A stretch of DNA of 64,000 nt from Bacillus sp. SLBN-46 (GCF_031453555.1 NZ_JAVIZM010000001.1:1247001-1311000), one strand, 5' to 3'. Positions 39,130 to 49,043 are shown, numbered from the stretch's first letter. The notes: a model not told the origin generated them from the sequence alone. Translations and numbers: made by a program.

Positions 39130-39160
39130 GGAGGCTGACATATAATGGTCAGTCTCTTTC
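39130..39160 (+). terminator. Terminator of the iron-uptake operon
   Basis: GAGGCTGAC and GTCAGTCTC arms, then a T-rich tract. Confidence 0.7.
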
Positions 39161-39177
39161 TTATTTTGTAAGGAAAT

Positions 39178-39210
39178 CTCCACATTTTCTGCATGAATTT
39201 ATGTTATCGT
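39178..39210 (+). promoter_or_regulatory. Two-component regulon site G before the DsbD-like gene
   Basis: Half-sites CTCCA (39178-39182) and CTGCA (39189-39193), 11 bp apart; core CACATTTTCTGCAT starts at 39181 and TATCGT (39205-39210) starts 24 nt later, matching six other sites. The core differs from the others at one conserved base. Confidence 0.6.
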
Positions 39211-39246
39211 TTAAATATAAATTTATTGCGATTAAAGGTGATCAGA

Positions 39247-39982
39247 TTGTACAGTTTATTGAGCAAGATAAGTGGAGTATTAAGTCAGCCGTTTTTTAAC
39301 ATCGCAAATAGCCTAGAATCGTGGCCAATTGTCTTTGCTTTAATCTTAGGGTTAGTAGGGGCCCTTGCTCCTTGTCAATTAACGGGGAATATCAGTGCTG
39401 TTACTCTTTATGGGAACCGGTCTATTCAAAGAAAAATAGCATGGAGAGATGTCCTTAGCTTTACTTTAGGTAAAATTGTAGCCTTTTCATTACTTGGTGC
39501 TTTAGTGTGGCTACTCGGCAGAGAAATTGAACAAAATCTGACTTTTTATTTTCCGTGGCTTCGAAAGATAATGGGACCTTTATTAATAGTAGTAGGTTTA
39601 TTTATGTTAGGTTTCATTAAATTGAAAGGGACATTTCATTTGTTTAAAGGTTCGAAAGAGTATAAGCATGAAAATCCATTCGGTTCATTTATGCTCGGAT
39701 TAAGTTTCTCACTTGCCTTTTGCCCAACGATGTTTATTCTCTTTTTTGTCACGTTAATGCCGGTCGTATTAGCTAGTCCCTATGGGATTTGTTCTCCCAT
39801 CCATATTTGCAATTGGAACAGCGATTCCTCTCCTAATCTTTATCTTAATCATTTGGTACCTCGGTGGCAGTGGAGCTATCATGAAGAGAGGGAGAAAGTT
39901 TGGTATGGTGATTCAATGGATTGCAGGCGGGGTAATGCTGCTATTAGGTATTTTTGACACATTAACTTATTGGTCTTTATAA
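39247..39982 (+). pseudogene. DsbD/CcdA-like membrane protein with one frameshift
   Basis: Start TTG 39247 behind AAAGGTGATC (the ATG at 39193 has no site and overlaps site G). About 244 residues and six membrane segments, with the paired Cys motifs GALAPCQLTGN and AFCPTM of the DsbD_2/CcdA group, which move reducing equivalents across the membrane. At 39778-39786 the frame breaks in TATGGGATTTG. Removing one G joins ASPYG to FVLPSIFAIGTA, whose frame ends at 39982. Unshifted, the protein would end in about 60 wrong residues. Either an inactivating insertion or a base-call error. Confidence 0.72.
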
Positions 39983-39991
39983 ATTGAATAA

Positions 39992-40037
39992 GCAAAAAGA
40001 AAAAACAACGAACGCCCTCGTTGTTTTTTCTTTTTGC
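39992..40037. terminator. Long bidirectional terminator
   Basis: A 20-bp perfect stem (39992-40011 with 40018-40037) with A and T runs on both sides, between convergent genes. Confidence 0.9.
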
Positions 40038-40042
40038 ATAAT

Positions 40043-41113
40043 TTATGGCATGATACTAATCCCATTCGGAGTTTCCCCAACTTTTATAGTTCTAATTACT
40101 TTATTTTGTGAATTATCGATGACACTTACCGTATTGGCAAACATATTTGTAATATAGGTATATTTATTATCTGGACTTGTTACTACACCGTGAGAACCAT
40201 TTTCTGTCTCAATAGTTGCTACTTCCTGCTTTGTATTTAAATCCACTTTTGTTACGGAATGGGAGGGTAAGTCTTCTGTACCTTGATTTGCAACATAGGC
40301 AAACTGATTATCAGACTGAATATAAACTTGTGCGGGACCATTTCCAACATTCACTTTATCGATTTTTCCTGAAGTTAAATCAATAATAGCCAAGGCGTTC
40401 TCTTTGTTAATTGTTACAACTAAGGTTTTTCCGTCAGAGGTAATTCCGGTCGTAACAGGTGTTTCCCCAACCTTTATTTTTCTTTCTTCTTTAAAGCTTT
40501 GTAGATTTAGAACGCTGACTGTGTTTTCCCCCATATTTGCCACATAAGCAAACTGACTATCCTTTGATATTCTAAAACCATGCGGCCCACTTCCAGTTGG
40601 AATGGTTTGTACAATAGAAAAATTCTTTGCATCGATAACGGAAACGGTGTTATCTTCGTTATTTGTAACTAATACATACTTTCCGTCCTCAGTAAAAACA
40701 ATATGGGCAGGGTGGTTACCTACTTCCACTTCTTTAATGATCTTATCAGTATGTGGATCAAAAAATATTGCCTTTCCTTTCATTTCCATGGATTCGTCTT
40801 GACCATGCATCATTTTCGGAACAATGACTGCTCCAACCACTTTTCCATCAGGTGAAACTTGAATATTATGAACTGCTCCATCAAACTTAAAGTTTGCAAG
40901 TATCTTTTGCTTCTTAAGACTAATTTTAGAAATGCTTCCGCCCTCATTTGCAGTAAATAAGAAATGATCCTCGTTATTGGAGGATTGTGTCTCCATTTTC
41001 TCCGTTTTTTTATTTCTTTCTTCCTTTTTGTTATTCGTTGTATTACCACAACCTGCAAGAAATAATGACAGCATTAAAATACTGGTAAACAATAAAGTTA
41101 AATATTTTTTCAT
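40043..41113 (-). CDS. YVTN-type beta-propeller lipoprotein
   Basis: 356 residues, ATG behind AAGGAGG. Lipobox LAGC (Cys about residue 22), a charged linker, then a seven-bladed propeller with repeats such as YVLVTNNEDNTVSVIDA, FAYVANMGENTVSVL and YTYITNMFANTVSVI. Relatives include the propeller of NirF and nitrite reductase, but no haem ligand is assignable. The upstream Fnr-type box predicts use in low oxygen. Confidence 0.82.
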   Translation of the reverse strand: MKKYLTLLFTSILMLSLFLAGCGNTTNNKKEERNKKTEKMETQSSNNEDHFLFTANEGGSISKISLKKQKILANFKFDGAVHNIQVSPDGKVVGAVIVPKMMHGQDESMEMKGKAIFFDPHTDKIIKEVEVGNHPAHIVFTEDGKYVLVTNNEDNTVSVIDAKNFSIVQTIPTGSGPHGFRISKDSQFAYVANMGENTVSVLNLQSFKEERKIKVGETPVTTGITSDGKTLVVTINKENALAIIDLTSGKIDKVNVGNGPAQVYIQSDNQFAYVANQGTEDLPSHSVTKVDLNTKQEVATIETENGSHGVVTSPDNKYTYITNMFANTVSVIDNSQNKVIRTIKVGETPNGISIMP

Positions 41114-41140
41114 TTGTTTTTCCTCCTTACTTTTAATGTC

Positions 41141-41187
41141 ATGATAGTGTCTAGGTCTGTTCCTTCGTTGTGACGTACATCACAACC
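41141..41187 (-). promoter_or_regulatory. Fnr-type activator site and -10 of the propeller lipoprotein
   Basis: GTTGTGACGTACATCACAAC (41168-41187) contains TGTGA-N6-TCACA, the Fnr/CRP-type palindrome. On the minus strand a TATCAT (41146-41141) begins about 31 bp from its centre, close to class II activator geometry. Confidence 0.75.
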
Positions 41188-41224
41188 TTATAAACATTTT
41201 TGATTTTCTTTAAACATTTGTGAA

Positions 41225-41257
41225 ATCCTAACTTTCTGCAAAATTATCCGTTAAACT
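41225..41257 (+). promoter_or_regulatory. Two-component regulon site F before copZ
   Basis: Core CTAACTTTCTGCAA starts at 41228; TAAACT (41252-41257) starts 24 nt later. The second half-site is CTGCA; the first is degenerate. Gives copZ a second promoter besides the CsoR-type one. Confidence 0.55.
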
Positions 41258-41351
41258 AAATTAGTTTATAAAAAATAAACCGGTGGAAAAGCTATTTATG
41301 TACATATTGTGAAAGCCGGATAGAAGTATTGAAAAAATCTATACCAATTCA

Positions 41352-41381
41352 TTTACATAGGGTAGGGGGGTATGGTAAAAT
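41352..41381 (+). promoter_or_regulatory. copZ promoter with CsoR-type operator
   Basis: TTTACA (41352-41357) and TAAAAT (41376-41381), 18 bp apart. The spacer is TAGGGTAGGGGGGTATGG, which matches Bacillus CsoR operators (GGGTA...GGGGGTATGGTA). Confidence 0.75.
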
Positions 41382-41416
41382 ATAAGGAGATAATTATCTA
41401 GAAAGGGAGTATTCAA

Positions 41417-41623
41417 ATGGAAAAAGTAACCTTAAATGTTAAAGGGATGTCTTGTGGGCATTGTGTAAAATCAGTAGAGGGTAGTGTGGGTGAACTGGAA
41501 GGAGTTCACGATGTAAAAGTTGATTTAAAAGCTGCTACCGTTAATGTTGAGTTTAATCCACAAGAGGTTTCATTAGATAAAATAAAAGAAACAATTGATG
41601 ATCAAGGATACGATGTAAAATAA
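41417..41623 (+). CDS. copZ: Copper chaperone CopZ
   Basis: 68 residues, one HMA domain with GMSCGHC and the ferredoxin-like fold. ATG behind AAAGGGAG. Carries Cu(I) to CopA. A terminator separates it from copA, which also has its own operator. Confidence 0.95.
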   Translation: MEKVTLNVKGMSCGHCVKSVEGSVGELEGVHDVKVDLKAATVNVEFNPQEVSLDKIKETIDDQGYDVK

Positions 41624-41635
41624 GCAAAAGAAAAG

Positions 41636-41662
41636 ACGTGCTAGTTTTTGGCACGTTTTTTT
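41636..41662 (+). terminator. Terminator between copZ and copA
   Basis: ACGTGC (41636-41641) and GCACGT (41651-41656), then seven T. Confidence 0.75.
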
Positions 41663-41672
41663 AGAAATGAAA

Positions 41673-41691
41673 TATACCTATATAGGGTATA
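41673..41691 (+). promoter_or_regulatory. CsoR-type palindrome before copA
   Basis: TATACCTATATAGGGTATA, arms TATACC/GGTATA, directly upstream of the copA ribosome binding site. Confidence 0.65.
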
Positions 41692-41704
41692 AGAGGTGAG
41701 TAAT

Positions 41705-44107
41705 ATGAAAGAAACAAATTTGCAAATATCTGGAATGACCTGTGCTGCATGCGCAATTCGAATTGAAAAAGGTCTTAACAAACTAGAAGGCATAGAAACC
41801 GCTAGTGTGAATCTGGCATTAGAGAGATCCAATGTTAAATTTGATCCGGAAAAAGTAAAGATAGAGGATATTGAAAAAAAGATTAGGGATTTAGGGTATG
41901 ATGTTGTCAATGAAAAAGCTGAATATGAAATCACTGGTATGACCTGTGCGGCTTGTTCGGCTCGGATAGAGAAAGGGCTAAATAAGCTCGATGGTGTAGT
42001 AAAAGCCAATGTGAATTTAGCATTAGAAAAAGCAACAGTAGAGTACAATAGTGCTGTCCTCTCGTCTGCTGATATCATAAAAAAAGTGGAAAGCCTTGGC
42101 TATGGTGCTCATATAAAGGAAGATGTAAAAGATAAAAGTGATTATCGTCAAAAGGAAATTCAGAAACAAACCGGTAAATTTATTTTTTCTGCGATTCTAT
42201 CATTTCCACTATTATGGGCAATGGTTGGGCACTTTTCATTCACCTCCTTCATTTGGTTTCCAAAAATGTTTATGAATCCATGGGTACAATTTGCTTTGGC
42301 GACTCCGGTTCAATTTGTTATTGGAAAACAGTTCTATGTCGGAGCGTATAAAGCGTTGAAAAATAAAAGTGCCAATATGGACGTACTTGTTGCTCTTGGT
42401 ACATCAGCGGCTTATTTCTATAGTTTATACTTATCACTAGTTTCTATTGGAAGTAATGCACATTCAGTTGAACTTTACTATGAGACCAGTTCCATTTTAA
42501 TTACACTAATTATTCTAGGAAAGCTATTTGAGGCGAAAGCAAAAGGACGCTCATCTGAAGCCATTAAGAAATTAATGGGGCTTCAAGCAAAAACAGCGAC
42601 CATTGAAAGAGCCGGAGTTGAGCAAGAGGTCCCCATTGAAGAAGTAATTGTTGGTGATATCCTTCATATTAAACCAGGAGAAAAAATTCCAGTAGACGGA
42701 AGGATTGTTGAGGGTATTTCTGCTGTTGATGAATCCATGCTGACGGGTGAAAGTGTCCCTGTTGATAAAAAAATAGGGGATGAAGTAATTGGGGCAACCA
42801 TCAATAAAAATGGATTTTTAAAGGTGGAAACAACTAAAGTAGGAAGGGATACTGCATTAGCCCAAATTATAAAAGTGGTGGAAGAAGCACAGGGCTCAAA
42901 GGCGCCAATTCAACGCCTTGCAGACCAGATTTCAGGTGTGTTTGTTCCTATTGTTGTAGGTCTTGCAGTATTGGCTTTTATTGTTTGGTATGTTTGGGTT
43001 ACCCCTGGGGATTTTGCAGAAGCGTTGGAGAAATTAATCGCAGTCCTTGTTATCGCATGTCCATGTGCCTTGGGCTTGGCAACGCCAACTTCCATCATGG
43101 CTGGGTCAGGACGAGCTGCCGAATATGGAATTCTCTTCAAAGGCGGCGAGCATTTGGAAATGACTCATAAGATATCAACAGTTGTATTAGATAAAACAGG
43201 CACTGTTACTAACGGAACACCTGTTTTAACTGATATATTTACAGGCCCACCTCAATCAGAGGTAGAATTCTTAGCCTTAGTGGGATCTGCTGAAAAACAA
43301 TCAGAGCATCCACTAGCACAAGCGATCGTTCAAGGAATTAAAGATAAAGGAATATCATTGAAGGAAGTTTCTGAATTTGAAGCCATCCCTGGCTTCGGTA
43401 TAAGAGCAGTGGTTGACGGCAAAGAGTTATTGGTTGGAACAAGAAAGCTGATGGACAGATATAATGTAACTGTTGAAGAAGCACTTGTTCAAATGGATAA
43501 ATTAGAAAAGGTTGGAAAGACAGCCATGCTTGCTGCGATAGATGGTCAATATGCAGGCATGATTGCAGTAGCTGACACTATTAAAGAAACATCTAAAACG
43601 GCTATCAGCCGCCTTAAAGAAATGGGAATTGAAGTCATTATGATTACGGGAGATAATCAGCAGACAGCAAAAGCCATTGCTGCTCAAGCTGGGATTGATA
43701 ACGTCATAGCTGAAGTGCTTCCTGAGGGGAAGGCAGATGAGATTAAGAAATTACAGGCACAGGGTAAGAAGGTAGCCATGGTTGGAGATGGAATCAATGA
43801 CGCACCCGCTCTTGCCATTGCGGATATTGGAATGGCAATCGGAACTGGTACTGACGTTGCAATGGAAGCAGCTGATATCACTCTAATTCGCGGGGATCTA
43901 AATAGTATTGCAGATGCGATTTTTATGAGTAAGAAGACGATCCGTAATATAAAGCAGAACCTTTTCTGGGCCCTTGCTTATAATACACTTGGTATTCCTA
44001 TCGCTGCTCTTGGACTCCTTGCTCCGTGGCTTGCTGGTGCTGCAATGGCATTCAGTTCCGTTTCCGTTGTTCTCAATGCCCTACGTTTACAAAAAGTAAA
44101 GTTATAA
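41705..44107 (+). CDS. copA: Copper-exporting P1B-1 ATPase CopA
   Basis: 800 residues from ATG 41705 (AGAGGTGA upstream; GTG 41696 lies in that site). Two N-terminal HMA domains with GMTCAAC at residues about 10 and 77, eight membrane segments, CPC ion motif ([12 protein letters not shown]), DKTGTVTNG phosphorylation site, GDGINDAPA hinge. Exports Cu(I) received from CopZ. Contrast with cadA: both CxxC sites here are intact. Confidence 0.97.
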   Translation: MKETNLQISGMTCAACAIRIEKGLNKLEGIETASVNLALERSNVKFDPEKVKIEDIEKKIRDLGYDVVNEKAEYEITGMTCAACSARIEKGLNKLDGVVKANVNLALEKATVEYNSAVLSSADIIKKVESLGYGAHIKEDVKDKSDYRQKEIQKQTGKFIFSAILSFPLLWAMVGHFSFTSFIWFPKMFMNPWVQFALATPVQFVIGKQFYVGAYKALKNKSANMDVLVALGTSAAYFYSLYLSLVSIGSNAHSVELYYETSSILITLIILGKLFEAKAKGRSSEAIKKLMGLQAKTATIERAGVEQEVPIEEVIVGDILHIKPGEKIPVDGRIVEGISAVDESMLTGESVPVDKKIGDEVIGATINKNGFLKVETTKVGRDTALAQIIKVVEEAQGSKAPIQRLADQISGVFVPIVVGLAVLAFIVWYVWVTPGDFAEALEKLIAVLVIACPCALGLATPTSIMAGSGRAAEYGILFKGGEHLEMTHKISTVVLDKTGTVTNGTPVLTDIFTGPPQSEVEFLALVGSAEKQSEHPLAQAIVQGIKDKGISLKEVSEFEAIPGFGIRAVVDGKELLVGTRKLMDRYNVTVEEALVQMDKLEKVGKTAMLAAIDGQYAGMIAVADTIKETSKTAISRLKEMGIEVIMITGDNQQTAKAIAAQAGIDNVIAEVLPEGKADEIKKLQAQGKKVAMVGDGINDAPALAIADIGMAIGTGTDVAMEAADITLIRGDLNSIADAIFMSKKTIRNIKQNLFWALAYNTLGIPIAALGLLAPWLAGAAMAFSSVSVVLNALRLQKVKL

Positions 44108-44122
44108 TAACGGCAAAAATCA

Positions 44123-44160
44123 AAAAAACTCTGACCATGAAAACGTCAGAGTTTTTTATT
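44123..44160. terminator. Terminator between copA and the YdhK gene
   Basis: AAAAAACTCTGAC and GTCAGAGTTTTTT, a 13-bp stem flanked by A and T on both sides. Confidence 0.85.
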
Positions 44161-44181
44161 TATATTTTGCTATTTTAAATT

Positions 44182-44775
44182 TTACGTATGATTATATTTA
44201 GCCGTAAGTTCACTTTCTGTCACCCATTTATGATTCTTTACCATTTCTCCCCCTGTAGTCGGAGTATAATCAATCATATACACAGTAGTCTTTTCTGCCG
44301 AATCAATTGATCCAGTCGCACCCATCATGCCTTTCATATGATCTGCTTCAATGGTAACCTCCGTACCAGGCTTTAATGTTTCCTTACCGCCATTTTTAAT
44401 TTCCTCTTGAATGACCCACTTATGATTTTTAACCATTTCGCCACCTGTTGTCGGTTTATAAGAAACAACATAGGCAGTGGTATCATAAGCACCAACAATG
44501 GTTGCTTCGGCACCCTTCATACCTTCCATATGATCAGCATTGATAATTGCTTGGCTTCCAACTTTAAAGGTCGGGTTTTCTGCTTCTTTTAGACCTGTTG
44601 GAACTTCAGCTGAACTGGAGTGTTCCATAGAACTATGACCTGTTGATTCATGATTCATTTCTGTTTGTTTGGTTTCTTTTGTACTGTTGGACTGATTCTT
44701 GTCAGTGGTATCGTTACCGCACCCACTTAATCCAATAACTGCAGCAGTACAAAGAAGAATCAAATGCTTTTTCAT
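44182..44775 (-). CDS. YdhK-family lipoprotein (DUF1541)
   Basis: 197 residues. Lipobox LSGC (Cys about residue 19), a Met/His-rich linker (MNHESTGHSSMEHSS), then two copies of the DUF1541 domain ending in YTPTTGGEMVKNHKWV-type sequence. Outer-face protein, frequently found with copper genes. A CsoR-like site precedes it. Confidence 0.88.
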   Translation of the reverse strand: MKKHLILLCTAAVIGLSGCGNDTTDKNQSNSTKETKQTEMNHESTGHSSMEHSSSAEVPTGLKEAENPTFKVGSQAIINADHMEGMKGAEATIVGAYDTTAYVVSYKPTTGGEMVKNHKWVIQEEIKNGGKETLKPGTEVTIEADHMKGMMGATGSIDSAEKTTVYMIDYTPTTGGEMVKNHKWVTESELTAKYNHT

Positions 44776-44809
44776 TATTTACATCCCCTCTTATGAGAAA
44801 TATTAATAA

Positions 44810-44828
44810 TATACCCTTATAGAGTACA
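44810..44828 (-). promoter_or_regulatory. CsoR-like site before the YdhK gene
   Basis: TATACCCTTATAGAGTACA; the right arm is imperfect. About 40 bp upstream of the start. Confidence 0.45.
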
Positions 44829-44858
44829 ATGAAAACATTTTAGCTTAGGAATGTTTTC

Positions 44859-46313
44859 TCATTTCACTTGGAATTGCCCCATCATTCCAGCATCTTCATG
44901 TTCAAGGATATGACAATGGTACATGAAAGTTCCTGTGTGATTAAATGTGGCTATGGCTCTTACCTTTTCACCAGGATAGACGAGAAAGGTGTCTTTCCAA
45001 CCGGTTTCATTAGCAGGTGGTGGATTTCCGTCCCGATCCAGTATTTGAAATTGAGTACCGTGAGCGTGAAATGGATGGGGCATGCCACCCATCATCCCAC
45101 CTGTGTCATTGGTTACTTCCCAAATTTCTGTAGTATGAAGAGTTAGGACTTCGTCAATGCGGTCCATATCCATCTGTTTCCCATTAATGTTGACATTTGG
45201 CCCCATTCCTTGAAAGGAAAACTTTCTTGTTTTAATCGCACTGGATGGATCGATTCTTTGAATGTCGGTAAACTTAGAAGGCAAATTAACTGTTTTATTC
45301 GATTTACTTCCTATACTAAAACGCATAAATTTGGTTTCTTGATCCATTAAGGATACTGTGTCACCTTTTTCAAATTTAGAGAAATCTATAATAATTTCTG
45401 CCCTTTCACCAGGACCAAGAATAATATTGGTCATTTCCACTGGCTCTGTCAAGAAACCACCGTCACTTGCAATTTGAACAAATGCTTGATTGTTGCTTAG
45501 ATGGATTTGATACGACCGAGCATTTAAACCATTCAATAACCGAAGCCTCATTTGACCGCTTGGAACCTGTAAATAGGGAGATATTGCCCCATTTACAAGT
45601 ATCGTATCTCCTTGGAGACCCATCATGACATCATGCATTCCAAGGTTATAACTGAATGAACCATTTGAATCAAATGTCTTATCTTGAATAACTAATGGAA
45701 CATCATTCACACCGTATTCTTTAGGAATATCGAGATTGTCTGAAATATCATCATCAATATAAAATAAACCAGCAAGGCCTTTGTATACTTGCTCTCCAGT
45801 TTTATGGAGAAGATGTGGGTGATACCATAATGTAGAAGCTGGCTGGTTAATGGTGAATGTGGGGTTCCATATGGTTCCAGGTTTAATCCCGTCATGTGGC
45901 CCGCCATCTTGATCGCCATTTACTTCAAGGCCGTGCCAATGAACTGTCGTTTGTTCATCGAGGTTGTTTTTTACCTTTATAGATACTTCTTCTCCTCTTC
46001 GCACTCTAATAACAGGTCCAAAATAATTTCCATTGTATCCTAATGTTTCAGCTTTTTTTCCCTTAATGAATTCCGTTGTCCCCTTTTGTGCAATTATTTG
46101 AAACTCTGCTTTTTGGGGATCAGGATTTTCATCCTTCAATAAAGGCGGTATGGGTAAGGGAGTCTCTCGGAGTAAAGCTACTTTGTTTTGAGTGTTTTTA
46201 GAAGAATTGTTCAACATTTGACCTGGGCCCATTCCAGTTTGTCTGAAAAATAACAAAACAGCTCCGATGAAAACAATAAATAAGGTTATGATGATCCCAG
46301 TTCTATTTTTCAA
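44859..46313 (-). CDS. Multicopper oxidase (CueO/laccase type)
   Basis: 484 residues from TTG 46313: AGGAGGAG lies 7 bp upstream, whereas the in-frame ATG at 46358 has no site. N-terminal membrane anchor (about 5-25). Copper ligands: HWHGLE, WYHPHLLHK, HPFHAHG and HCHILEHEDAGM. Likely oxidises Cu(I) at the outer face and so protects the cell. Methionine-rich elements (GMGPNVNINGKQMDMD) resemble CueO. Divergent from the kinase/regulator operon. Confidence 0.93.
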   Translation of the reverse strand: MKNRTGIIITLFIVFIGAVLLFFRQTGMGPGQMLNNSSKNTQNKVALLRETPLPIPPLLKDENPDPQKAEFQIIAQKGTTEFIKGKKAETLGYNGNYFGPVIRVRRGEEVSIKVKNNLDEQTTVHWHGLEVNGDQDGGPHDGIKPGTIWNPTFTINQPASTLWYHPHLLHKTGEQVYKGLAGLFYIDDDISDNLDIPKEYGVNDVPLVIQDKTFDSNGSFSYNLGMHDVMMGLQGDTILVNGAISPYLQVPSGQMRLRLLNGLNARSYQIHLSNNQAFVQIASDGGFLTEPVEMTNIILGPGERAEIIIDFSKFEKGDTVSLMDQETKFMRFSIGSKSNKTVNLPSKFTDIQRIDPSSAIKTRKFSFQGMGPNVNINGKQMDMDRIDEVLTLHTTEIWEVTNDTGGMMGGMPHPFHAHGTQFQILDRDGNPPPANETGWKDTFLVYPGEKVRAIATFNHTGTFMYHCHILEHEDAGMMGQFQVK

Positions 46314-46423
46314 ATTTTTACTCCTCCTAGCTGTGGGTATGCACTTATTTTTTGACATTCAACACGTAAATAAAAGTAAATGTAAAAAATCAGCAAAAAA
46401 TAAAAAATATATTTATTTATAAA

Positions 46424-46437
46424 TACCTATACGGGTA
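46424..46437 (-). promoter_or_regulatory. CsoR-like site before the multicopper oxidase
   Basis: TACCTATACGGGTA, arms TACC/GGTA. On the minus strand it falls between a TTGAGT (-35-like) and a TATAAA/TAAATA (-10-like). Confidence 0.5.
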
Positions 46438-46520
46438 CTCAATATAGAATAATTTTATTTTATTAAGATTGCTACAAAAAAGGCTTTATACCGAACTCCA
46501 TTACTGAATTAAATTTATAG

Positions 46521-46554
46521 CCTGCATACTTTCTTCATTAATTTAGTTTATGAT
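46521..46554 (+). promoter_or_regulatory. Two-component regulon site A, before the kinase/regulator operon
   Basis: Half-sites CTGCA (46522-46526) and CTTCA (46533-46537) are 11 bp apart. Core CATACTTTCTTCAT starts at 46525; TATGAT (46549-46554) begins 24 nt later. Suggests autoregulation. Confidence 0.75.
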
Positions 46555-46649
46555 TTAGTTATTAGATTTTAAGCAAAACTAAACTATTACATAGTGTAAG
46601 TTCCTTTTATTAAGGAAATAAAAATATAAATTAAATTTTAAGGAGTATC

Positions 46650-48044
46650 TTGGTGAGAAAGAAAATTAAGTTTAATAGTATATCTTTCAAGTTAGGTCTG
46701 TTATTTAGTGGAGTATTTATCATTTTACTGCTCATTTTAGGCACTATTTTATATGGAGTTTTTACAAATCTGTTTGTTGACTATATCAAACAAGATTTGT
46801 TAGCAAGAGGAAATAATCATGCTGAAATCCTCGAAGATCGATTAGATGAAACAACAATAAGTCACGTAGTTGCAATGGAGAATAGTGTAGTAACGAATGT
46901 GGTAATTGTTGATTCTAATGGAAAAGTGATAGGTTCATCTGTAACTCCTGATATAGACATGAAACAGCACCTTCTTTCAGAAAGAAGTAACAAGCCAAGG
47001 TATGTAGAAGTGGATTGGAAAGAACACAAATATATTATAACCGTCTCACCTGTTGGGAATGGTAGAGCTTTTGTTTATATGTACTATCCGTCCTATATTC
47101 TACGAGATATTGTCTATGTGATGAATATGTTAATTATAGTAGCAAGTCTCGGGATGATTTTATTGGCTTTAGGATTTATTGGGCTCCTCTCGCGAAGAAT
47201 TGTAAAACCCCTTCTTACGATGAAAGAGGCAACCAATAATATGGCATTAGGAAAATACAAACAAGTCATACCAGTGAAAGGGAGCGATGAAATCTCCGAG
47301 TTGGGAAACTCCATACAAATTTTAGGAGAACAGCTTCAATATTATGAAGAAAGTAGGAATGAGTTTTTAGCAGCTGTTTCGCACGAACTTCGAACCCCTT
47401 TAACATATATTAAGGGATACAGTGATATCTTATCTAAAGGAATAATAAAGGATCGTCATGAACAAGCCGAGTACTTAAAAATTATTAATAAAGAAACCAA
47501 TAGGATCTCTTTTTTGGTTAATGATTTATTGGAGATGAGTAAGCTACAGGTCGGTAAATTTGAATTAGAAAAAGAATGCGTATATATCAATCCTAGTATT
47601 GAGAAAGTTATTTCAAGTCTTAAACCTGCAGCTAGTAATAAAGGGTTAAACTTAAATAAAAATCTTCAAATAGAAACTGATAAAGTCAATATTGATATCC
47701 AAAGAATGGAACAGGTTTTTTATAATCTTATAGAAAATGCAATAAAATACACACTCAAGGGAGACGTTACTGTTCGTTCTTATTCTAAAAAGGGCTTTAC
47801 CATAATTGAAATAGAGGATACTGGCATAGGGATTCCTGAGGAGGATTTACCGAAAATCTGGGATCAATTTTACCGAGTGGACCAGTCTAGAACAAGAAAA
47901 ACAGGTGGGACAGGGCTGGGTTTATATGTAGTGAAAAATATTATCGAATCACATGATGGTCAAATCAGAGTTAACAGCAAAGAAAATGAAGGGTCAACTT
48001 TTACCATATTTTTAAAACATAATAAATGGGAGAAAGAAAAATGA
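46650..48044 (+). CDS. Membrane sensor histidine kinase of the metal region
   Basis: 464 residues; TTG 46650 behind AAGGAG. TM1 about 13-36, extracytoplasmic sensor domain about 37-155 (single Cache/PAS-like), TM2 about 160-182, HAMP, HisKA with AVSHELRTPLTYIKGY, HATPase with NLIENAIKY and GGTGLGLYVVK. Overlaps its regulator by 4 bp. Neighbours are copper genes, so Cu or envelope redox stress is the likely signal (inference). Confidence 0.92.
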   Translation: MVRKKIKFNSISFKLGLLFSGVFIILLLILGTILYGVFTNLFVDYIKQDLLARGNNHAEILEDRLDETTISHVVAMENSVVTNVVIVDSNGKVIGSSVTPDIDMKQHLLSERSNKPRYVEVDWKEHKYIITVSPVGNGRAFVYMYYPSYILRDIVYVMNMLIIVASLGMILLALGFIGLLSRRIVKPLLTMKEATNNMALGKYKQVIPVKGSDEISELGNSIQILGEQLQYYEESRNEFLAAVSHELRTPLTYIKGYSDILSKGIIKDRHEQAEYLKIINKETNRISFLVNDLLEMSKLQVGKFELEKECVYINPSIEKVISSLKPAASNKGLNLNKNLQIETDKVNIDIQRMEQVFYNLIENAIKYTLKGDVTVRSYSKKGFTIIEIEDTGIGIPEEDLPKIWDQFYRVDQSRTRKTGGTGLGLYVVKNIIESHDGQIRVNSKENEGSTFTIFLKHNKWEKEK

Positions 48045-48715
48045 AAAAAATATTAATTGTTGATGATGAGTTTGAAATGAGACTATTGTTAAAGCTTTAT
48101 TTACAACAAGAAAGCTATCTTGTAGAGGATGCAGAGGATGGTAGGCAAGCATACGAGAAAATTCTAAAAGACGATTATGATTTAATTATCCTCGATGTAA
48201 TGATGCCGCTAATGGACGGTTGGGAAACGCTCAAACAAATTAGGACGATATCTGAAGTTCCGGTGATTATGCTAACTGCAAAGGGATCTGTTCAAGATAA
48301 AGTAACGGGTTTAACCATAGGGGCTGATGATTATTTAGTTAAACCATTTGAGGAAGCTGAATTAATGGCTAGGGTTAAGGCGTTATTACGTAGAGCTCAA
48401 CACAATGATTTAAGTGAGGAAATCCTAAAATATAAAGGACTAATCTTGAATGTATCTGCTCGTGAATTAACCTATCAAGGAGGCGGCATTAATTTAACCC
48501 AAACAGAATTTGATCTATTAAAGGTTCTAGTAGAACATAAGGGGAAGGCTTTTTCTAGAGAACAGCTTGTAGAGTTAATTTGGGGAATGGAATTTATGGG
48601 AGAGGATCGGACCGTTGACTCCCATATTAAAAATTTGAGAGAAAAATTAAAGGCAGCTGGGATTGATCGATCATTAATAAAGACCGTCTGGGGTATAGGG
48701 TACAAAGTGGAATAG
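48041..48715 (+). CDS. OmpR/PhoB-family response regulator
   Basis: 224 residues from ATG 48041. Receiver with VDDEFEMR and phospho-Asp in LIILDVMMP, Lys in LVKPF; C-terminal winged helix (RTVDSHIKNLREKL, TVWGIGYKVE). This family binds direct repeats at about 11-bp spacing overlapping -35, which is exactly what the seven sites in this region show. Confidence 0.95.
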   Translation: MKKILIVDDEFEMRLLLKLYLQQESYLVEDAEDGRQAYEKILKDDYDLIILDVMMPLMDGWETLKQIRTISEVPVIMLTAKGSVQDKVTGLTIGADDYLVKPFEEAELMARVKALLRRAQHNDLSEEILKYKGLILNVSARELTYQGGGINLTQTEFDLLKVLVEHKGKAFSREQLVELIWGMEFMGEDRTVDSHIKNLREKLKAAGIDRSLIKTVWGIGYKVE

Positions 48716-48724
48716 GGTGAGAAT

Positions 48725-48967
48725 ATGAAACGAATATTACCAATCTTGTTGTCATTCTTAATTATCATTGGAATTTCATTTTTAATTATTGTTTTAAGAA
48801 TGATTTGGTTTCCCCCAGATTCAATGGGGATGATGATGGGGAGAAACATGATGTATCATCATATGTTTTTTATGTTTAATCAAACAATTGGGATCTTTAT
48901 GATTATCATAGGATTGCTTTTATTAGTGTGGCTAATTAAAAGTATTAAAAAGAAATGGAAGAAATAA
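48725..48967 (+). CDS. Small Met-rich membrane protein
   Basis: 80 residues, two membrane segments (about 5-27 and 50-70) joined by a Met/His-rich loop (DSMGMMMGRNMMYHHMFFMF). 9 bp after the regulator, so co-transcribed. The loop could bind Cu at the outer face. No family recognised. Confidence 0.75.
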   Translation: MKRILPILLSFLIIIGISFLIIVLRMIWFPPDSMGMMMGRNMMYHHMFFMFNQTIGIFMIIIGLLLLVWLIKSIKKKWKK

Positions 48968-49004
48968 TGGTGAATTTTTGGGATTTCAAATAGTTTTATT
49001 TGAA

Positions 49005-49043
49005 AAAGGCTGATAGGGATGAAGTATCTCTATCAGCCTTTTT
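49005..49043 (+). terminator. Terminator of the kinase/regulator operon
   Basis: AAAAAGGCTGATAG pairs with CTATCAGCCTTTTT. Confidence 0.9.
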
